Part shown: positions 6,094-7,446 of the stretch, piece by piece
How the letters are laid out: each line of letters begins with the position of its first letter
Numbering within the stretch: the stretch's first letter is position 1
The notes under the pieces: model-generated
Told to the model about the DNA's origin: nothing
What the model saw: only the letters and a program-made list of their open reading frames with translations
The model's database searches: none
Position numbers and translations under genes: made by a program
DNA from: JADJEI01 sp035328465
GTDB taxonomy: Bacteria > Bacteroidota > Ignavibacteria > Ignavibacteriales > Ignavibacteriaceae
NCBI GenBank assembly: GCA_035328465.1
Contig: DAOLIQ010000121.1
Span: forward strand, 1-7,446
Length of the DNA: 7,446 nt
Direction of reading: 5' to 3'

Positions 6094-6138
6094 GCAGCGG
6101 TTTCGGGCTTTGCGAAGGATGGGGTCTCCCGGCGCTGC
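6094..6138. repeat. attC-like imperfect palindrome, copy 3 (short)
   Basis: Outer box GCAGCG (6094-6099) pairs with CGCTGC (6133-6138). The inner stem CGGG (6104-6107) pairs with CCCG (6128-6131). The gap between box and stem is 4 bases on the left and 1 on the right, the same direction of asymmetry as in the two longer copies. The loop is 20 bases and contains GCTTTGCGAAGG, which shares GCTTTGCGA with the left arm of the repeat at 3135-3262. It lies between the DUF4395 stop codon and the truncated VOC gene, and is far more GC-rich than its surroundings. Confidence 0.5.
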
Positions 6139-6216
6139 CAATCAAATGTCTGCAATTTCAATTTCCACTTTTATTCATCTATTTTTATCTTAAAATCCGG
6201 GTAACGTCAATAAATT

Positions 6217-6891
6217 TTACTTTGTATTTATTTCAGTTCGATTAGAATTATTAGTCCCAAACATGTCAAAAGGTTTTTTACTAAAATTATCATTAAATAA
6301 AAATGCTGTGAGGAATATGTATGCGATAAGTCCAACAACAATAAGCAACTGAATAAACGATGTTTTTTGAATATCCTGTTTTGATTTTACATCACAAATT
6401 TCACCGGGGCAGTATTGAGCTTTTTCTTTATAAAACATTGAATAAAATTTACAGCCTAAACAAATGCCAAACGCAGATTCAAAGAACAGGAATATCAGGC
6501 AAATCAAGCAGGTAATACCCGTTATCAGGCTGTATGCATTTATTACAACCAGCAAAACGAACATCATGCTTGCCAAAACGATACCGATTATCCAGGCAAA
6601 TTTTTTTTGTTTAGCTCCCACATATTCGGGTACCTGATTCCGTACAATCAAACGTCCGATTATCAATGCGGGAGAAAATTTAGGATTAACAAAGACCCGT
6701 ATTAATAAATCAGTAAGGAATATAATTATAACATATTTTATCAAAAGAAAATCTCCTTTAAATAAGATCAGCATTAAAGAAATAAACATAAATAAAAAGA
6801 ATATTCCTGCTGCTGCTCTTATTTCCCGTTCATTTAAAACTGGGATGTTGTATCCTTCAACATCTTCACCAAATTTTATTATTTTATTCAT
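6217..6891 (-). CDS. DUF4395 integral membrane protein
   Basis: A 224-residue protein with five predicted membrane segments at about 25-44, 48-67, 99-119, 124-141 and 179-198. Family hallmarks are present: NPKFSP at 69-74, GRLIVRNQVPEYVGAKQKKF at 79-98, and FESAFGICLGCKFY at 137-150. A second cysteine pair follows in CPGEIC (161-166), so four cysteines (144, 147, 161, 166) could bind metal or act in redox chemistry. That is inference, as DUF4395 has no established function. The last segment and the asparagine-rich tail extend beyond the core domain. Unlike the other genes here it has a strong Shine-Dalgarno-like GGGGGAGG ending 10 bases before the ATG. It is divergent from the decayed response regulator to its right. 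Confidence 0.87.
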   Translation of the reverse strand: MNKIIKFGEDVEGYNIPVLNEREIRAAAGIFFLFMFISLMLILFKGDFLLIKYVIIIFLTDLLIRVFVNPKFSPALIIGRLIVRNQVPEYVGAKQKKFAWIIGIVLASMMFVLLVVINAYSLITGITCLICLIFLFFESAFGICLGCKFYSMFYKEKAQYCPGEICDVKSKQDIQKTSFIQLLIVVGLIAYIFLTAFLFNDNFSKKPFDMFGTNNSNRTEINTK

Positions 6892-6898
6892 AAGGTTA

Positions 6899-6909
6899 TT
6901 TCCTCCCCC
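6899..6909 (-). promoter_or_regulatory. Strong Shine-Dalgarno-like site of the DUF4395 gene
   Basis: On the minus strand AGGGGGAGGAAA lies about 10 bases before the ATG at 6891. Such a strong match to the 16S rRNA tail is uncommon in Bacteroidota and is not seen at most other starts in this window; it supports the ATG at 6891. Confidence 0.55.
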
Positions 6910-7030
6910 TGCTTTAGTTTCACAATATTCATAACAGTAGTTTTGATTTATTTATTTTGAAAGCTATTTTCCGATACAAAAATATGTAATCGAACGAATA
7001 ACTGAAATAGAGAATCAACATACGGCAGTT

Positions 7031-7446
7031 ATGGTAAACCAACGGTTTCCTTTTCTGAAAACTGTAACTCAGCCGCCTGCAATAATTATTACAACCGCAT
7101 ATCATCAATATGCAGTGGAGGGGTTTAATCTAAACGTAACGTATTACCCGTTAAAGCCTTTTGAGTTTGAATGGTTTTTAATGACTGTGAATAAGGTTAA
7201 AGCAGCACCGGAAGAACAACAGAAAGAAAGTGAAAGTGAGGAGATAAAAGATTTTATATTTCTAACTGTGCAAAAAAAGAAGATGAAAATTTTATTCTCA
7301 GAGATACTTTATATTGAATGTCAAAGAAAATAAATCAAAGTCATTACAACAGAAAAAAAGTACATTTCAAAAATGAGTACTCATGAAATTGAGTCTCTTT
7401 TACCTGCAAATCTTTTCAATAGGATTCACCGTTCTTTTATTGTTTC
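7031..7446 (+). pseudogene. Decayed LytTR-family response regulator (continues past window)
   Basis: The frame from 7031 first encodes the second half of a receiver domain: FLKTVTQPPAIIITTAYHQY, then the AVEGFNLNV and PLKPFEFE segments, with the conserved Thr/Lys positions kept. After an acidic linker comes the start of a LytTR DNA-binding domain (DFIFLTVQKKKMKILFSEIL, YIEC). A TAA at 7331-7333 interrupts it, but the same frame continues as IKVITTEKKYISKMSTHEIE and NLFNRIHRSFIV, which is ordinary LytTR sequence. The phosphoacceptor half of the receiver is missing: the frame is open upstream only to 6947 and shows no receiver motif there. The usual DYLLKP is YYPLKP. The gene is therefore 5'-truncated and carries a nonsense codon where the family usually has an aromatic residue, probably Tyr. 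Confidence 0.85.

Noticed and set aside
6190..6215. AAAATCCGGGTAACGTC as a possible insertion-sequence end
   Set aside because: No matching inverted end, target duplication or transposase fragment is visible in the window.
5970..6245. 91-codon plus-strand open frame rich in Phe and Leu
   Set aside because: It runs antisense to the VOC fragment, across the short palindrome and into the end of the DUF4395 gene, and has no recognisable family signature.
1..7446. CRISPR array, tRNA or rRNA genes
   Set aside because: No regularly spaced direct repeats and no cloverleaf or rRNA-like sequence were seen in the intergenic regions.

Overview
The window looks like a low-GC Bacteroidota chromosome segment. 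Evidence: strongly A/T-biased intergenic DNA, A-rich starts mostly without a Shine-Dalgarno sequence, a lipoprotein built of Reg_prop beta-propeller repeats, LytTR and DUF4395 proteins, and secreted or lipid-anchored enzymes typical of the phylum. No genus can be fixed from sequence alone.

All intact genes are on the minus strand. In transcription order (right to left) they are: a DUF4395 membrane protein (6217-6891); a truncated glyoxalase/VOC gene start (5923-6057) overlapping an intact subclass B1 metallo-beta-lactamase (5202-5957); a RibD-C/DHFR-like protein (4323-4943); a second one (3709-4260) closely followed by a DUF1801 protein (3277-3696); an isocitrate lyase/PEP mutase family enzyme (2209-3078); a third RibD-C/DHFR-like protein (1568-2161); a seven-bladed Reg_prop lipoprotein (325-1464); and the first 12 codons of a DUF4287-like gene running off the left edge (1-38). 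The only plus-strand gene trace is a decayed LytTR response regulator at the right edge (7031-7446). It has lost its 5' part and carries an in-frame TAA, with recognisable LytTR coding sequence on both sides.

The most interesting structure lies between the genes. Three intergenic regions (140-260, 3135-3262, 6094-6138) hold imperfect palindromes of one architecture: a short outer box (TGTAG/CTACA, CTAAC/GTTAG, GCAGCG/CGCTGC), an asymmetric internal loop, an inner stem, and a loop of variable length. Their left arms also resemble one another: copies 140 and 3135 share a TA(A/G)CGTTTTGC(C/G)GCT core, and copies 3135 and 6094 share GCTTTGCGA. Isolated GTTAG/CTAAC cores occur at two further junctions (4306-4310; 4994-5025 and 5105-5114). 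Read in gene direction, the best copy follows a stop codon with CTAAC and ends in GTTAG before the next gene, which is the polarity of an integron attC site, although the boxes do not fully fit the attC consensus and no integrase is present. Together with small unrelated accessory genes, a VOC gene cut at the start of the beta-lactamase gene, and three divergent RibD-C/DHFR-like genes within about 3.4 kb, this suggests a cassette-like accessory region assembled by recombination at these repeats. That is inference; the repeats and the gene fragments are visible directly.
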